Of a DNA stretch of 24,381 nt, positions 22,579-24,381 are shown piece by piece. The stretch's first letter is position 1; the number at the start of each line of letters is the position of its first letter. The translations under genes were made by a program, and so were the position numbers. Below the pieces are notes generated by a model. It was not told the origin of the DNA. It did not search any database and saw only the letters and a program-made list of their open reading frames with translations. The stretch is from CAZWBR01 sp964404205. Its GTDB lineage: Bacteria; Bacteroidota; Bacteroidia; Bacteroidales; Prolixibacteraceae. The stretch is taken from contig CAYOJD010000038.1 of NCBI GenBank assembly GCA_964404205.1, forward strand, positions 1 to 24,381. Direction: 5' to 3'.

Positions 22579-24381
22579 ATGATTGATTCTTTGTTTTGGC
22601 TGATTCCAGCCTCATCACTCATCGCACTCTTATTTGCTTGGTATTTCTTCAAAGACCTGATGAAATATTCTGAAGGTACTGCAAGAATGAAAGAGATTGC
22701 CCAATATGTCAAAGAAGGGGCAATGGCTTATCTATCGAGCCAATACAAAGTGGTTGGTAAAGTATTTATTATTCTGGTAATCATCCTAACCGTTCTCGCC
22801 TATTTTGGGGTGCAGAACCCATTTGTCCCGGTAGCTTTCCTTACCGGAGGTTTCTTTTCAGGGCTTTGTGGTTACCTGGGTATGCGTACAGCAACGAGTG
22901 CTTCGGCCCGTACGGCGCAGGGAGCTTCCGAATCGCTGAACAAAGGGCTTAAAATTGCTTTCCGCAGTGGAGCAGTAATGGGCCTTGTAGTCGTTGGTTT
23001 TGGTTTGCTCGATATCTCTGCATGGTATCTGATTCTGACCAAACTGGTCTATACTGCCGAGCACATGCAAAACGGCCTCACCTTTCTTGGGCTGAAGTTT
23101 GTACATCCCGGAACAACTGACCATACCAAAATGATTGAAATCACCACCACCATGCTGACTTTTGGTATGGGTGCATCCACACAGGCGCTCTTTGCACGTG
23201 TAGGCGGCGGTATTTTTACCAAAGCTGCTGACGTAGGTGCCGACCTTGTAGGTAAAGTTGAAGCTGGTATCCCTGAAGACGACCCGCGTAACCCTGCCAC
23301 CATTGCCGATAATGTAGGCGATAACGTAGGTGACGTTGCAGGTATGGGTGCCGACCTTTATGAATCGTATTGTGGTTCAATTCTGGCCACAGCAGCCTTA
23401 GGTGCCGCTCTCCCCGGAATTGTAGGCAATGAACAGATTCAGGCCGTTATTTCGCCAATGATTGTTGCTGCCGTAGGGATTCTGCTTTCGATTGCCGGTA
23501 TCTTTCTGGTCCGTACCAAAGAATCGGCTAGTCAGAAAAACCTGTTGAATGCACTGTTGCTTGGAACCGGAGGTAGCTCTGTACTGGTACTTGCCGTAAT
23601 CTTTGGCATGGCCGCTTTAGGCTGGGTAACCTGGGGTGTCGCCATCGCATCTGTATTTGGCCTGGTAGCCGGTGTGGTTATCGGTCAGGGAACTGAATAT
23701 TATACTTCTGACGAATACGGTCCAACCAAAGGGATTGCCAAGCAGACGCTGCAAGGCCCTGCAACCACCATCATCGAAGGGATAGCCATTGGGATGTATT
23801 CTACCTGGATTCCGGTAGTAACTATCGTGATTGCCATCCTTGGGGCTTTCGGTTTTGCCGGAGGCTTCACCAATTTTGCAATGGGGGTATATGGTATCGG
23901 TTTTGCTGCAGTAGGTATGCTTTCAACTCTTGGTATCACATTGGCGACCGATGCTTTCGGGCCGATTGCCGACAATGCAGGCGGCAATGCCGAAATGGCT
24001 GAATTGCCCAAAGAAGTCCGTCAGCGTACCGATGCCCTCGATATGCTTGGAAATACAACCGCAGCTACCGGCAAAGGTTTTGCCATTGGCTCGGCCGCTT
24101 TGACCGCTATGGCCCTTCTGGCCGCCTATATGGAAGAGATTCGCATCTGGTTGGGTAAACTGGCCGGCGACGGTGTAAAACAGATTGGGGATACACTTTT
24201 CTACAACGAAAATGTTCCGGTACTTGCCGAAGGACAGAAAGCGGTAAAAATTGCAACCGCATCGATTCAGGATTTCTCGGCTGCTTACGACCTTTCGATA
24301 TTCAACCCGCTGTTGTTGGGCGGTCTTTTCATCGGCGGTCAGCCCGGTGCCGTCTTCACGGTAAATACCGATAGATGGCCT
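22579..24381 (+). CDS. hppA: Membrane-bound ion-translocating pyrophosphatase (partial, 3' end outside window)
   Basis: The first 601 codons of a polytopic inner-membrane PPase that couples hydrolysis of pyrophosphate to H+ and/or Na+ export. Evidence: the PPi-binding motif DVGADLVGKVE (Asp218, Asp222, Lys226), then EDDPRNPATIADNVGDNVGD, GMGADLYESY and DAFGPIADNAGGNAEM. The sequence GNTTAATGKG carries Ala495 and Gly498 at the two positions that mark K+-dependent enzymes; K+-independent ones have Lys and Thr. Whether Na+, H+ or both are pumped cannot be told. It starts at an ATG; an ATG five bases earlier (22574) is out of frame and stops at once. The family runs to about 700-750 residues, so roughly 130 are missing. 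From codon 588 on (after LFIGG) the sequence no longer follows the conserved pattern, which may be an edge error. Confidence 0.95.
   Translation, partial: MIDSLFWLIPASSLIALLFAWYFFKDLMKYSEGTARMKEIAQYVKEGAMAYLSSQYKVVGKVFIILVIILTVLAYFGVQNPFVPVAFLTGGFFSGLCGYLGMRTATSASARTAQGASESLNKGLKIAFRSGAVMGLVVVGFGLLDISAWYLILTKLVYTAEHMQNGLTFLGLKFVHPGTTDHTKMIEITTTMLTFGMGASTQALFARVGGGIFTKAADVGADLVGKVEAGIPEDDPRNPATIADNVGDNVGDVAGMGADLYESYCGSILATAALGAALPGIVGNEQIQAVISPMIVAAVGILLSIAGIFLVRTKESASQKNLLNALLLGTGGSSVLVLAVIFGMAALGWVTWGVAIASVFGLVAGVVIGQGTEYYTSDEYGPTKGIAKQTLQGPATTIIEGIAIGMYSTWIPVVTIVIAILGAFGFAGGFTNFAMGVYGIGFAAVGMLSTLGITLATDAFGPIADNAGGNAEMAELPKEVRQRTDALDMLGNTTAATGKGFAIGSAALTAMALLAAYMEEIRIWLGKLAGDGVKQIGDTLFYNENVPVLAEGQKAVKIATASIQDFSAAYDLSIFNPLLLGGLFIGGQPGAVFTVNTDRWP

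Noticed and set aside
1..24381. Mobile elements, phage genes, CRISPR arrays, defence or toxin-antitoxin genes
   Set aside because: No transposase, integrase, direct-repeat/spacer array or attachment-site duplication was seen; all major genes are housekeeping or envelope families with matching composition.
1..24381. tRNA or rRNA genes
   Set aside because: No cloverleaf-like GTTCGANNC plus acceptor pairing was found in the gaps; the TTCGAATC near 10430 belongs to the riboswitch.

Overview
This window reads as ordinary chromosome from a member of the Bacteroidota, most likely a Bacteroidales/Marinilabiliales-type organism. Signs of this are the lack of Shine-Dalgarno sequences, promoter elements matching the Bacteroidetes TTTG / TAnnTTTG pattern, lipoproteins with loose lipoboxes, a BtuB-like receptor paired with a surface beta-propeller lipoprotein, DUF6340-type lipoproteins, and long exported M28 peptidases with a family-typical N-terminus. 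I see no insertion sequence, phage gene, CRISPR array, tRNA or rRNA. Base and codon use look even throughout.

Layout. (1) 185-5198, leftward: a tight four-gene run of two paralogous DUF6340-like lipoproteins, an integral-membrane M48 (Ste24-like) protease and an exported M28 metallopeptidase. (2) 5683-6816, leftward: a DUF2007 + UspA + degenerate UspA fusion, divergent from (3) 6918-8699, an exported M28 peptidase with a C-terminal PDZ domain. This converges, across a perfect bidirectional terminator, on (4) the leftward cytosolic dipeptidase PepD. (5) 10272-14846, rightward: promoter, cobalamin riboswitch, PKD-like lipoprotein, BtuB-like TonB-dependent receptor and BtuG-like YncE/DUF5074 propeller lipoprotein, followed at once by ribH with its own promoter. 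(6) 15487-18668, leftward: purB and an MsbA-type ABC exporter. (7) 18853-21741, rightward: mqnA (futalosine menaquinone route), a full-length NfeD membrane protease and an MgtC/SapB protein. (8) 21777-22244, leftward: a low-molecular-weight protein tyrosine phosphatase. (9) 22579 to the right edge, rightward: the first 601 codons of a membrane-bound ion-pumping pyrophosphatase.

How the genes work together. The clearest system is vitamin B12 acquisition: a class-I-like cobalamin riboswitch heads three genes for an outer-membrane transporter and two surface lipoproteins. The leader after the aptamer can be folded into a plausible translational switch (kissing loop, anti-sequestor, sequestor next to the ATG). 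The function of the PKD-like lipoprotein in this locus is the least explained and most interesting part. The leftward protease/lipoprotein operon may be an envelope-maintenance module, but its role cannot be read from sequence. Several gene starts were moved to ATG codons downstream of the longest open frame, and the reasons are given in each entry. The last 14 codons of the pyrophosphatase depart from what is expected of that conserved family, which may mean a sequence or assembly fault at the edge.
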